28,371 nucleotides of DNA from an uncultured Acidaminococcus sp. (GTDB lineage Bacteria; Bacillota; Negativicutes; Acidaminococcales; Acidaminococcaceae), in contig UPXT01000021.1 of assembly GCA_900538365.1 (NCBI GenBank), positions 1 through 28,371 of the forward strand, written 5' to 3'. The first letter of the stretch is position 1; the number at the start of each line of letters is the position of its first letter. A program made the translations under genes and the position numbers. This document shows, one piece after another, positions 15,393 through 23,307 of the stretch. The notes beneath the pieces were generated by a model. It made no database searches, had not been told where the DNA came from, and saw only the letters and a program-made list of their open reading frames with translations.

Positions 15393-16619
15393 TTGCAATC
15401 CATATGTTCTCCCGCTTCTTTCACCAGCTCCTCTGGAGCACGCCTTCGGCACCGCATCGAAAAAAGGCTCCGCACCCTGCATGCAGCCGGCCTTGCGCGG
15501 ACCATCACAGACCTTGACATGATCGGTCCCGTTACAGCAAAAAGCCGCAGCGGCCAGATCTACACCGTCTTTTCAAGCAACAATTATCTTGGCCTGACCC
15601 ACCATCCAAAAGTGCTGCAGGCCGCGGCTGACGCCCTTGTTAAAGGGGGAACTTCCGCCACGGGATCTCGGCTCATTTCAGGAGGAATCACCAGAGGAAG
15701 CGACCTTGAAGATGCCCTTGCCCGCTTCAAAGGCTGTGAGGCGGCGCTTCTTTTCAACACCGGCTACATGGCTAACTTAGGTGCACTCTACACACTTCTC
15801 AAAAAAGGTGACCTTGTTTTCAGTGATGAGCTGAACCATGCCAGCATCATCGACGGCTGCCGGATCAGCGGCGCTGAAGTCATCGTCTATCGCCACAGTG
15901 ATATGACAGACCTGGAACAAAAGTTAGCTGCCCATGCCAGCAACCAAACAGCCGTCAAGCTCATTGTTACAGACGGCGTTTTCAGCATGGATGGTGACCT
16001 TTGCAGGCTGCCGGAACTGGCGGCGCTCAAAAACCAGTATGGAACACTCCTGATGGTGGATGACGCCCATGCAGAAGGCATCATTGGACCTGACGGAAGA
16101 GGAACGGGAGCCTATTTTGGGATTCATGGCGCCATCGATATCCAAACAGGTACCCTCAGCAAAAGCCTCGCCTCTGAAGGAGGCTATGTCGCTTCTTCCA
16201 AGGAAATCATTGCCTATCTTACTTGTCGCGCCAGGCCCTTTGTTTTCAGCACCTTCATCAGTCCCCATGATACAGCAGCCGCTTATGCCGCACTCCAAGT
16301 CCTTCAGGAAGAAGGGCCTACCCTCATGAAAACACTGCGCGAACATACAAGGTTCATTCGAGAGGGTCTCCACGCCTTGAAGCTCCCCGTTCTTCCAGGA
16401 ATAACGCCCTTGATTCCCATCATGGTCGGCTCTGCAGAAAGAGCGTCCGCCATTGACGCTTTCCTCAAGGAAAGAGGCATCCTGCTGTCCGCCATCCGGC
16501 CGCCTTCCGTTCCCATGGGTACCGCCAGGCTGCGTCTCACGCTTTCAGCAGCCCACACAAAGCCGCAGCTTCTGCAGGTTCTTTCCCTTCTCAAGGAAGC
16601 TTGGCAGCAAATCCCATAA
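15393..16619 (+). CDS. bioF: 8-amino-7-oxononanoate synthase (BioF), alpha-oxoamine synthase family
   Basis: BioF joins pimeloyl thioester and L-alanine with loss of CO2, the first step of biotin ring assembly, using PLP. The 408-residue protein has the family landmarks: SSNNYLGLTHHP, GTSATGSRLISG, FNTGYMANLG, the cofactor Asp in LLMVDDAHAEG and the PLP lysine in GTLSKSLASEGGYVA. The closely related Kbl and other oxoamine synthases share this fold; the BirA-like operator upstream argues for BioF. The start is a TTG 8 bases after AAGGAGG; no in-frame ATG fits the alignment better. It stands alone, without other biotin genes in the window. Confidence 0.88.
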   Translation: MQSICSPASFTSSSGARLRHRIEKRLRTLHAAGLARTITDLDMIGPVTAKSRSGQIYTVFSSNNYLGLTHHPKVLQAAADALVKGGTSATGSRLISGGITRGSDLEDALARFKGCEAALLFNTGYMANLGALYTLLKKGDLVFSDELNHASIIDGCRISGAEVIVYRHSDMTDLEQKLAAHASNQTAVKLIVTDGVFSMDGDLCRLPELAALKNQYGTLLMVDDAHAEGIIGPDGRGTGAYFGIHGAIDIQTGTLSKSLASEGGYVASSKEIIAYLTCRARPFVFSTFISPHDTAAAYAALQVLQEEGPTLMKTLREHTRFIREGLHALKLPVLPGITPLIPIMVGSAERASAIDAFLKERGILLSAIRPPSVPMGTARLRLTLSAAHTKPQLLQVLSLLKEAWQQIP

Positions 16620-16621
16620 AT

Positions 16622-16658
16622 AAGGCTCCGCTAAAAAGCATCTTTTTAGCGGAGCCTT
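16622..16658. terminator. Bidirectional terminator between convergent bioF and the CMD-cupin gene
   Basis: AAGGCTCCGCTAAAAAG (16622-16638) pairs perfectly with CTTTTTAGCGGAGCCTT (16642-16658) around a 3-base loop. The 17-bp stem is flanked by ATAAT-like sequence on both sides. It begins 3 bases past the bioF stop and also ends the minus-strand unit. Confidence 0.85.
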
Positions 16659-16693
16659 ATTCATAAGCAAAAAGTACCTACGGGATATTCTCA

Positions 16694-16756
16694 TTATTGC
16701 AGCCATATGTCGCCGGCTTTGCCCCATCCCAGTAGGAAGAGGATGAGTTTTTTCAT
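16694..16756 (-). CDS. Possible 20-residue hydrophobic peptide
   Basis: A short minus-strand frame encodes MKKLILFLLGWGKAGDIWLQ. AGAAGG lies 8 bases before the ATG, and the frame sits between the CMD-cupin stop and the shared terminator. The first ten residues could insert in a membrane. Without conservation data it may be chance. Confidence 0.25.
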   Translation of the reverse strand: MKKLILFLLGWGKAGDIWLQ

Positions 16757-16827
16757 GATGAGGACCTTCTTTCTTCATGAACCCCGTTCAGCAAGTTCCC
16801 CATCGTCTGATTCCGGGCTGCCTCGAT

Positions 16828-17598
16828 TTACGTTAAAGCAGCCAACGTTTCCTCATATTGTGCATCCGACACTTCCTCAAGCCACTCATTGGAGGTATTG
16901 ACGCCTTCAGGATCCATGGCCAGATGACTGAACCAGGCATCTGCCACGGCACCATGCCAGTGCTTGACACCGGCAGGGATGTGGACCACTGAGCCTGGCA
17001 TCATGAGGATGGGTTTTTCCCCCCAGGCCTGATAGATGCCTTTTCCGCCAACACAGATGAGAAGCTGTCCGCCCCCCTTATCGGCGTGATGGATATGCCA
17101 ATTGTTCCGGCATTTGGGTTCAAAGGTCACATTGTAAATGGAAACCTGCTCCGTCGAAACGGGAGCCAAATAGCTTTGACCCTTGAAATACTTGGCATAG
17201 GCATCATTAGGCCCGCCGATTGGGAACATAAGTTCCTGGGCAAACCGTTCCTTTTCCGTAAGGGCGGGCGCCGCTTCTTTCCATACGGCCCCAGCAAGGC
17301 CAAAAGCCGCCCAGGCTTTGGGCCAGCCCGCATAAAAGCCAACCTGGGTCAGGATGCCGGCGATTTCCGCTTTGCTGACACCATGATCCTTGGCATTTTG
17401 GAGATGGTAAGACAAGGCGCCATCCGTTATCCCCATGGACACAAGGCTCGTCACCGTAATGATGCAGCGCGTCTTGACATCCACACTGGGGTCGTTCCAC
17501 ACCTTGCCAAAAAGAAAATCATCGTTGGCCTCGGCAAAAAGCGGGGCAAAATCCCCTAATTGGGTCCGTCCAGCAGTCTGGACAATCTTTTTCTCCAT
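16828..17598 (-). CDS. Carboxymuconolactone decarboxylase-cupin fusion protein
   Basis: The 256-residue protein joins two domains. Residues about 20-115 are a CMD/AhpD-type helical domain (VKTRCIITVTSLVSMGITD, YHLQNAKDHGVSKAEIAGIL). Residues about 140-235 are a cupin with the metal ligands in WHIHHADKGGGQLL and the second motif HIPAGVKHWHGA. Such fusions are common in gut anaerobes and some cupins of this kind bind Mn, but the reaction is not fixed; a redox or lactone-related detoxifying role is only inferred. The start has AAGGAG 8 bases upstream. It is convergent with bioF and appears to have its own promoter. Confidence 0.88.
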   Translation of the reverse strand: MEKKIVQTAGRTQLGDFAPLFAEANDDFLFGKVWNDPSVDVKTRCIITVTSLVSMGITDGALSYHLQNAKDHGVSKAEIAGILTQVGFYAGWPKAWAAFGLAGAVWKEAAPALTEKERFAQELMFPIGGPNDAYAKYFKGQSYLAPVSTEQVSIYNVTFEPKCRNNWHIHHADKGGGQLLICVGGKGIYQAWGEKPILMMPGSVVHIPAGVKHWHGAVADAWFSHLAMDPEGVNTSNEWLEEVSDAQYEETLAALT

Positions 17599-17653
17599 AT
17601 GGATTCAACTCCTTACTGATTGCGCAGTCCTTTGCACAGGTATTGCTACTTTG

Positions 17654-17683
17654 AGTATAAAGAGATTGAATGTCCATTTCCAA
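17654..17683 (-). promoter_or_regulatory. Promoter of the CMD-cupin gene
   Basis: Minus-strand TTGGAA (17678-17683) and TATACT (17654-17659) are separated by 18 bases, about 60 bases upstream of the start. Confidence 0.55.
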
Positions 17684-17754
17684 TACTTCTTTTTCATCCT
17701 TGCCCATGCTCCAAAAGCATAGGCAAGGAGATGACCTTCATGACCCTTGAGGCA

Positions 17755-18498
17755 TCAGGAAAAAAGTTTTTCCACAATGCCCTTTTGATGAACCTTGCTG
17801 TGGAGGATTTCCCCGGTCTGCGCATTAATAAGGAACTCATAGCTCATATTTCCCTGATCCACCCAGGCTTCGTAGAATACAGGACGATGTGACCCCATCG
17901 GTCCTGCCATTGGCTGCATGCCTTGAAGAGGCAGCGCTTTATTTTGTGCAGATGGTGCAGTAAGATCAGCAGGATTGCTGCCCGAAGAAGCAGGTGCCTG
18001 ATCAGATGCCTTGTTGGGCCCTTCCTGAGGGGTCTTTTGGTCCTCGCCTCTTCTTACCCGGTCACGGCCGTCATGATCGTCATGATGATCTTTTTTGAAC
18101 AGCTTGCGGTCATAGTCCCTTTTTTCTTTATCTTTATGACCTTTGTGCTCCTTCCGATCGGGTTTTGCCTCTGCTAGGCGCAGGCCTTTCAGTGTAACGC
18201 TCCCTTCATCGGTTCCGAGCAGGCTTGCAATCTTACCAAGCACTTCATCACTTGAAAGAAGGGGTTCATTTCGCTCCGCCGCAAGCTTTTGGGCAAGTTC
18301 CACTTTGGCAGCGGCTTCCGCCTGCCGACGGTCAAAACGCATCTTTTTCAAGGTCACCTTTCCTGCTCCTGCAGCAACAGCAACAAGAACAACCACGGCC
18401 GCCCCTTTCTTAAGGTTGCGGGGTGAAAACCCTTTTTTGCAAAGGGCAGTCATTTTCTTTGATACACATTCCCATTTTTCGATTTTTTTCTCATCCAT
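17755..18498 (-). CDS. Membrane-anchored PepSY-domain protein
   Basis: The 247-residue protein has a cytosolic basic N-terminus, one membrane helix at about 33-48 (AAVVVLVAVAAGAG), a helical segment, then a highly charged Lys/Asp/His/Arg-rich linker at about 115-155 and a Pro/Ala/Ser-rich stretch. It ends with a PepSY domain (about 205-240), FYEAWVDQGNMSYEFLINAQ followed by TGEIL. PepSY domains are known as inhibitors of proteases and as extracytoplasmic regulatory modules. A shorter similar motif near residues 75-107 (SSDEVLGKIASLLG, VTLKGLRL) may be a second, decayed copy. The SD is AGAGGAA. No named family was recognised. Confidence 0.7.
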   Translation of the reverse strand: MDEKKIEKWECVSKKMTALCKKGFSPRNLKKGAAVVVLVAVAAGAGKVTLKKMRFDRRQAEAAAKVELAQKLAAERNEPLLSSDEVLGKIASLLGTDEGSVTLKGLRLAEAKPDRKEHKGHKDKEKRDYDRKLFKKDHHDDHDGRDRVRRGEDQKTPQEGPNKASDQAPASSGSNPADLTAPSAQNKALPLQGMQPMAGPMGSHRPVFYEAWVDQGNMSYEFLINAQTGEILHSKVHQKGIVEKLFS

Positions 18499-18649
18499 GA
18501 TAAGATTCCTCTCTTTTGCCGGACAAGGTAACGGGATCTGCCCGTTTTATTGGATCCGTGTTGTTGACCCTTATCATAGAGGGAACGCATGAAGTCCCTA
18601 TGAAAGAAACTTGAACATCTTATTACATGTCATAAAAATTTTAAAAACA

Positions 18650-18696
18650 AATGAAAAGGACTGTGAAGCGATGGAAGGTCCATACAGCTTCACAGC
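18650..18696 (-). terminator. Terminator after the stalk-domain protein gene
   Basis: CTGTGAAGC (18661-18669) pairs with GCTTCACAG (18687-18695) around a 17-base loop. On the minus strand the stem is followed by TCCTTTTCATTTG. It starts about 20 bases after the stop codon. Confidence 0.7.
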
Positions 18697-18714
18697 CCCT
18701 TGGGTCACAAGGCG

Positions 18715-19683
18715 TTATTTTCCACAAACGATCCGATTGGCAGCCGCCTTGGTCAGTGGACTCTGGGAATGATAGGAATAGGTATAGGTACCATCTTCCC
18801 AAGTAAGGGTCCGGTAGGCATCTTTATCACCGCGGCCGCGGATTTTATAGGAACCATCGATCCAATGGGTATCAACGGCATACTTGGTGTAATCCCCACT
18901 GATATCACCGGCCGATCCCTTTTGGGTCCTGTACAGGGATCCATCTGCATAGGTAATCTGGGCAAGACCATCTGAAAAAAGATACCTGCCGGCCACTTTC
19001 TTATTTTTCAAAGAAGCCGGTACCTTGATCGTATGCCCCACCTTCTTTTCCATTTCGGTCAAAGAACTGTATTCCACCATGGGATTAGGGGCTTGTGTTT
19101 TACTTTTTTCAGCAGCAGCTTCCGTTAACAGACGGGCTGCATCCTGAAGCTGAGATTGTTGAACGGTAATGGAAATCGTTTTGCCTTCAATTTTTACATC
19201 ATTGAAAAAGACACCGAAAAGGGAGACCGGAACGTATGTCACGCCCTCAACCACCTGAGGCGCATTCGTAAATTTATACGCAGCATCAAGGTTGATGACC
19301 TTAAGCTTGCCTTTTCTTTGGTAGAGGGTTTCACCGGGACGAAATTCCATGGACGCAATGCTCATGTCCAGTTTGGAAGATGCCGTTTCCGGATTCCAGG
19401 AAACAGTATAACCCAAAGCTTCTGCCACAAGACGCAGCGGAACCATGGTTTCCTTTTGACGCACAAGAACAGGCGTTGGCAATGAGGCGGCATCAAGGGT
19501 CTTGCCGTTTACAATGAGGACATGGTCTTTCTGGAAGATGCCGACTTCCTCCTTCGGACTGGTCTTGACTGCAGCTGCCGGAGCCGCATCTTTGGGCGCG
19601 CTTGAGGAAGCGGCCGCGGCAAAACCAAGGGAAGGAGCGGCAAGAATGCCGCAAAGAACAAGGGCTGTCAGTTTTTGATTCAT
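18715..19683 (-). CDS. Secreted copper-amine-oxidase-N (stalk) domain protein
   Basis: The 322-residue protein has a signal peptide (MNQKLTALVLCGILAAPSLG, cleavage near residue 22-24) and an Ala/Pro-rich linker. A Cu_amine_oxidN1 (stalk) domain follows at about 52-175, seen as HVLIVNGKTLD, VPLRLVAEALGYTVSWN and VEGVTYVPVSLF. The C-terminal half has short Tyr/Gly/Asp repeats (YLFSDGLAQITYADGSLY, WIDGSYKIRG, WEDGTYTYSYHS) that look like a small beta-repeat domain. Stalk domains are found in many surface proteins of Firmicutes and usually mediate display, not amine oxidation. The SD is AAAGAAGGA. It may be a periplasmic or wall-associated protein. Confidence 0.75.
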   Translation of the reverse strand: MNQKLTALVLCGILAAPSLGFAAAASSSAPKDAAPAAAVKTSPKEEVGIFQKDHVLIVNGKTLDAASLPTPVLVRQKETMVPLRLVAEALGYTVSWNPETASSKLDMSIASMEFRPGETLYQRKGKLKVINLDAAYKFTNAPQVVEGVTYVPVSLFGVFFNDVKIEGKTISITVQQSQLQDAARLLTEAAAEKSKTQAPNPMVEYSSLTEMEKKVGHTIKVPASLKNKKVAGRYLFSDGLAQITYADGSLYRTQKGSAGDISGDYTKYAVDTHWIDGSYKIRGRGDKDAYRTLTWEDGTYTYSYHSQSPLTKAAANRIVCGK

Positions 19684-19722
19684 AGCGATTCCTTCTTTCT
19701 ATTGTAACGATGTTCTCTTTTC

Positions 19723-19728
19723 ATTGTA
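19723..19728 (-). promoter_or_regulatory. Possible -10 of the stalk-domain gene
   Basis: The minus strand has TGGTACAAT, an extended -10 about 40 bases upstream of the ATG; no good -35 is visible. Confidence 0.4.
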
Positions 19729-19811
19729 CCACAAGAACAGACACGGCAGGGATAAACCGCTTCCTTCGTCTGCCGCTCAGCAGCTCGTCCCAGGTATCTT
19801 TCCTTTCAAAA

Positions 19812-20759
19812 TCAGGCCCTATCAGAGGCAAACACATCCCTGATCATGGCTTCCAGCTGACGGATATAAAGCGGTTGGTCTGCCTCACGGTGCGTAACAA
19901 GATCAAGGCGCAGGGTTTCTGTCAGCTCCTTGATGGCAAGAATACGCAGGGGATTTCCCGCCGCTGTTTCCGACCCGTGGAAACGGGCCATTTCGACAAG
20001 ACTTTCCGCCAAGTACATCCCTACAAGCCCCGTCCCGCAAAGCCGGATCTGCGCATTGGAATCGCTGACCCTCACAAGCGTATCCTGAACAAGATTCTGC
20101 TTTTTTTCATAGCGCTCCACAACGGTGGCAAGGGTACTTGCTTCCGCATTCTGTACGAGAGGAAGCGTATCATATTCCTTCGTGTCGATGATGCCTGTCC
20201 GCAGGGTCTTAGGATAAGCGCCTGGACTTTTGGCATGGGCCTTGAGGTAGGAATCCGTTGCAAGGAAAAAAACCTTCTCTTCCTTTAATGGGGTGAAGAC
20301 AAGCTCCCTATTCACGGGACAGTTGACGCCTACCAAAAAGTCAATCTTCCCATCAAGGAGGCGGCGGGCTTGATTTTTCACATCATCAATGACCACTTTC
20401 AGCGTCACATAGGGAAATTTTCGATGATAGGCTTCATACAAGCGCGGCAAAAAGAACTGGACACGCCCGGCATTCATGCCGAGGGTCACTTCTCCCTGCG
20501 TACCTTCCCAAATGGCCTCGATATTTTTCCTGCAGGATCGCTCGATTAATTCAATGCGGCGCAGGGACCGATAAAGAACCTTACCGGCAGGGGTCAGCGC
20601 CATGTAAGGGACCCGTTCAAAAAGGGGCCCCCCCATTCGGCCTTCCAGTTTCTTGATATGGGCACTCAAGCACTGCTGGGTCACATAGGCCCGTTTGGCG
20701 GCACGGGTAAAGTTCAGTTCCTCAGCAGCCAGGAGAAACATTTCCGAGTCCGTATCCAC
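19812..20759 (-). CDS. LysR-family transcriptional regulator
   Basis: The 315-residue protein has the LysR winged helix-turn-helix at residues 1-60 (LAAEELNFTRAAKRAYVTQQ, then LSAHIKKLEGRMGGPLFER) and a two-lobed effector-binding domain starting at about 90 (EVTLGMNAGRVQFFLPRL). The effector is unknown. The start is a GTG with GGAGGTGAT directly upstream; no better start exists before the HTH. It is upstream of the stalk-protein gene on the same strand, with no divergent partner gene, so its target is not clear from context. An inverted repeat overlies its promoter and suggests autoregulation. Confidence 0.92.
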   Translation of the reverse strand: MDTDSEMFLLAAEELNFTRAAKRAYVTQQCLSAHIKKLEGRMGGPLFERVPYMALTPAGKVLYRSLRRIELIERSCRKNIEAIWEGTQGEVTLGMNAGRVQFFLPRLYEAYHRKFPYVTLKVVIDDVKNQARRLLDGKIDFLVGVNCPVNRELVFTPLKEEKVFFLATDSYLKAHAKSPGAYPKTLRTGIIDTKEYDTLPLVQNAEASTLATVVERYEKKQNLVQDTLVRVSDSNAQIRLCGTGLVGMYLAESLVEMARFHGSETAAGNPLRILAIKELTETLRLDLVTHREADQPLYIRQLEAMIRDVFASDRA

Positions 20760-20783
20760 TCACATCACCTCCAAGATGGCTTT

Positions 20784-20810
20784 ATTGTATCACAAATAAA
20801 TGATTGTGAT
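20784..20810 (-). promoter_or_regulatory. lysR promoter with overlapping inverted repeat
   Basis: Minus-strand TGATACAAT is an extended -10 (hexamer at 20784-20789). An inverted repeat ATCACAA (20789-20795), 8 bases, TTGTGAT (20804-20810) covers the region just upstream. LysR proteins commonly bind such repeats in their own promoters. Confidence 0.5.
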
Positions 20811-20869
20811 GCTATATATATTTCCTTTCAATCTATTGTAGAACGTCCTCTCCCATGGTAGAGTATGAC

Positions 20870-20898
20870 CATCAAAGGAACCGCGACTTCCTTTGATG
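20870..20898. repeat. Perfect 11-bp inverted repeat
   Basis: CATCAAAGGAA (20870-20880) pairs with TTCCTTTGATG (20888-20898) around a 7-base loop. No T-run follows on either strand. It lies in the 235-base gap between the response-regulator terminator and lysR. Confidence 0.55.
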
Positions 20899-20994
20899 CC
20901 ATGTATGGAGATCACGAGAGTGGAAGTGCCTCCACGATTATCTTCTCTCTTGTGCACTGCATGAGTGAACCCCCTTTCAACATTTTCCTTTTCT

Positions 20995-21044
20995 AATGAC
21001 AAAGCCCCCCTGCGCAGCGGCGTGCGCAGGGGGGCTTTGTCATT
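20995..21044 (-). terminator. Very strong hairpin ending the two-component operon
   Basis: The arms 20995-21016 and 21023-21044 pair perfectly over 22 bp around a 6-base loop; the core is CCCCCCTGCGCA with TGCGCAGGGGGG. It includes two bases of the response-regulator stop codon. On the minus strand CTTTGTCATT follows the GC core, acting as a weak T-tract. Confidence 0.8.
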
Positions 21045-21732
21045 ACCGGCGAAAACGGTAGCCGGCGCCCCAAACAGTTTCAATGTAGTACGGTTTGGAT
21101 GAATCCTCCTCAATCTTTTCCCGGATCCGATTGATATGAACGGATACGGTAGAGGTATCGCCCAAGGAGTCTTCTCCCCATACCCGCTCAAAGAGCGTAT
21201 CCTTGCTGAATACGATGCCTGGATTCTTGGCAAGAAATGCAAGCAGTTCAAATTCCTTGTTGGGAAGAAGGATTTCTTTGTCCTGCAAAAAGACCTGATG
21301 GGAAGATAAGTCAATGACCAGGTTTCCGCAGCGAAGCACTTGAGGCGTCCTATACTCCCGATTAGTCAGCTGTTCATAACGGGAAATATGGCTTTTGACC
21401 CGGGCCACCAATTCAGTTGGACTGAAGGGTTTGACAATATAGTCGTCGGCACCCAGTCCCAAGCCCCTGATCTTGTCGATATCTTCCTGTCTTGCGGAGA
21501 CCATCAGGATTGGGATATCCTTTTCTGCTCGGATTTCGCGGCAGACCTGAAAGCCATCTTCCCCGGGAAGCATAATATCCAAAAGGATCAAATCAACAGG
21601 AGAACTCAGGGCTGCCTTCTTTCCCGAAAGACCTGTAAATTCCATCTGGACTTCAAATCCATTAGCTTCCAAATAGTCCCTCTCCAGTTCAGCAATCCCT
21701 TTATCGTCCTCGATAATCAGTACCTTTTTCAT
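21043..21732 (-). CDS. OmpR/PhoB-family response regulator
   Basis: The 229-residue protein has a receiver domain (1-115) with the acidic pocket IIEDD, phosphoacceptor Asp52 in LLDIMLPGEDG and Lys101 in VKPFSP. A winged-helix DNA-binding domain follows (about 130-229), ending in the typical YIETVWGAGYRFRR. It overlaps the upstream histidine kinase by 4 bases (ATGA), so the two are co-translated partners. Targets cannot be read from the sequence. Confidence 0.95.
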   Translation of the reverse strand: MKKVLIIEDDKGIAELERDYLEANGFEVQMEFTGLSGKKAALSSPVDLILLDIMLPGEDGFQVCREIRAEKDIPILMVSARQEDIDKIRGLGLGADDYIVKPFSPTELVARVKSHISRYEQLTNREYRTPQVLRCGNLVIDLSSHQVFLQDKEILLPNKEFELLAFLAKNPGIVFSKDTLFERVWGEDSLGDTSTVSVHINRIREKIEEDSSKPYYIETVWGAGYRFRR

Positions 21733-23216
21733 GCGTCCTCCTTTGCTAATGGAAACTCCATGACAATCTTCAATCCATGGGGTGTTGCATTTTCAGCCCA
21801 AATGATACCCTTCATTCCCTTGACCAGCTCCCGTACGACGGCAAGCCCAAGTCCACTGCCCTTGGCCGGATTGGTCCTTGCTTTATCGGTCCGGTAGAAA
21901 CTTTCAAACAGATGGCTTAGGTCATCGGGTGCAACCCCTGGCCCATCATCGCTAAAAACCAGCTGGACCCACTGTTTCCTTGGAACCGACAATTTCATGA
22001 CCATATGCCCCAAAGCAGCCGTCTTATATTTGATGCTGTTGGAAAGAAGGTTCGTTACAATACGGGAAAACTGGATCCGGTCAAGAAGGACCTCGCATTC
22101 CTCTTGAGGAGCCTCTACCTTGAGCAAAAGCCCTTGGCTTTTGAAGTGTTCCGACTGTTCCTCAACATAGTCCTCCAAATATGCCTTAAGGGGAACCTTC
22201 TCCATATGGTATTCCATCTGCCCCAGGTCCAGCTTGGAAAAAAGGAACAGGCTTTGGACCAAATTTCCCATATGCCTTGCCGTATCGATGATCATCCGAA
22301 AATAATGGTCTTTTTTCTCCGGTGTATCTGCAATCCCGTCCCGCAGGCCGCAGGCATACCCTTCGATCTTGGTCAGGGGCGTTGAAAGGTCGTGGGAGAT
22401 TCCTGCAATCATTTCCTTGCGGTTCCGTTCATATCGATCCCGGGTTTCCCGTGCCATCTTGAGCTGGCGCCGCGTCAATTCAAAGGCCATCATGGTCATC
22501 CCGATTTCGTCTTCACTATCTACAGGAACCGGCGTATCAAGATCCCCCTGGGCAATATGACTAGCCGTTACCTGCAGGACCTGCAGCGGTTCAATGATCT
22601 GCTTGCCAAGATAACGGGACAGCTTCCAGCCAATGATGATGATCAGCAAGGTGACCAAGCCGCAGACCACATAAAAGCTCTTTTTTAATAGAGCCTTGGA
22701 ACTGATATCGATCAGTTCCCCATCCACGACCAAAGGGCCTTCTCCAATTACGGCAAGACGCAGCCCACTCTCATCAGAAAAATAATGGAACGCCAGCCCC
22801 TTTTCACCCCAGGAGATGGAGCCTCTTCCGCTGGGAGCTTCTGAAAGCGCTTGGGAAAGGGTTTCCATACCCTGTGTATCTTCTGTTTGATAGATGATGG
22901 CCCCCTGCTTTCCAATGATGACCACCCGACACCCCAAAGCCTCCAGATGATGGGCAGAGTCCACAAGGTCCTTGCTCTTTTTCTTGAACTGATCGGCCCG
23001 GACACGAAACCGGGTCAATTCAAATTGGGTTGAAAGTGTAGGCCCACTTTCCGGCCAAAGAAAGGAAAGGATTGTTGACCGATTCAAATTGCCAAACTGA
23101 AGGCTCAAGAAGACAAGGGCGCTTAAAAGGGCCATAAAGATCACGGGAATGATGATCATGAAAAAATTAGATAACAGCAGCCGCTTTTTTATGGAAAAAT
23201 CTCGTATATGTATCAT
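21729..23216 (-). CDS. Membrane sensor histidine kinase
   Basis: The 495-residue kinase has a membrane helix at about 17-40, an extracytoplasmic sensor region of about 140 residues, a second helix at about 181-198, and a HAMP domain (about 200-255). HisKA carries His275 in AGISHDLSTPLTKIEG. The ATPase domain shows the N box NLLSNSIKYK, G1 DDGPGV and G2 GSGLGL. All catalytic residues are in place. It phosphorylates the response regulator encoded immediately downstream. The SD AGGAGG lies 5 bases before the ATG. The sensor domain matches no family I recognise, so the stimulus is unknown; an envelope signal is plausible given the neighbours. Confidence 0.95.
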   Translation of the reverse strand: MIHIRDFSIKKRLLLSNFFMIIIPVIFMALLSALVFLSLQFGNLNRSTILSFLWPESGPTLSTQFELTRFRVRADQFKKKSKDLVDSAHHLEALGCRVVIIGKQGAIIYQTEDTQGMETLSQALSEAPSGRGSISWGEKGLAFHYFSDESGLRLAVIGEGPLVVDGELIDISSKALLKKSFYVVCGLVTLLIIIIGWKLSRYLGKQIIEPLQVLQVTASHIAQGDLDTPVPVDSEDEIGMTMMAFELTRRQLKMARETRDRYERNRKEMIAGISHDLSTPLTKIEGYACGLRDGIADTPEKKDHYFRMIIDTARHMGNLVQSLFLFSKLDLGQMEYHMEKVPLKAYLEDYVEEQSEHFKSQGLLLKVEAPQEECEVLLDRIQFSRIVTNLLSNSIKYKTAALGHMVMKLSVPRKQWVQLVFSDDGPGVAPDDLSHLFESFYRTDKARTNPAKGSGLGLAVVRELVKGMKGIIWAENATPHGLKIVMEFPLAKEDA

Positions 23217-23254
23217 GCGTCCTCCTACACAAACACGCTGGAATCCACTTTTTT

Positions 23255-23260
23255 ATTATA
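23255..23260 (-). promoter_or_regulatory. -10 box of the two-component operon
   Basis: A perfect minus-strand TATAAT lies about 40 bases upstream of the kinase start, immediately after the preceding terminator. No good -35 is visible, so it may depend on an activator. Confidence 0.5.
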
Positions 23261-23264
23261 CTAC

Positions 23265-23297
23265 AAAAAGAAGGGATTCCTGCTAAGAGGAATCCCC
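23265..23297 (-). terminator. Rho-independent terminator after the ArnT-like gene
   Basis: GGGATTCC (23273-23280) pairs with GGAATCCC (23289-23296) around an 8-base loop. On the minus strand the stem is followed by TTCTTTTT. Confidence 0.88.
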
Positions 23298-23307
23298 TTT
23301 ATAGGGG

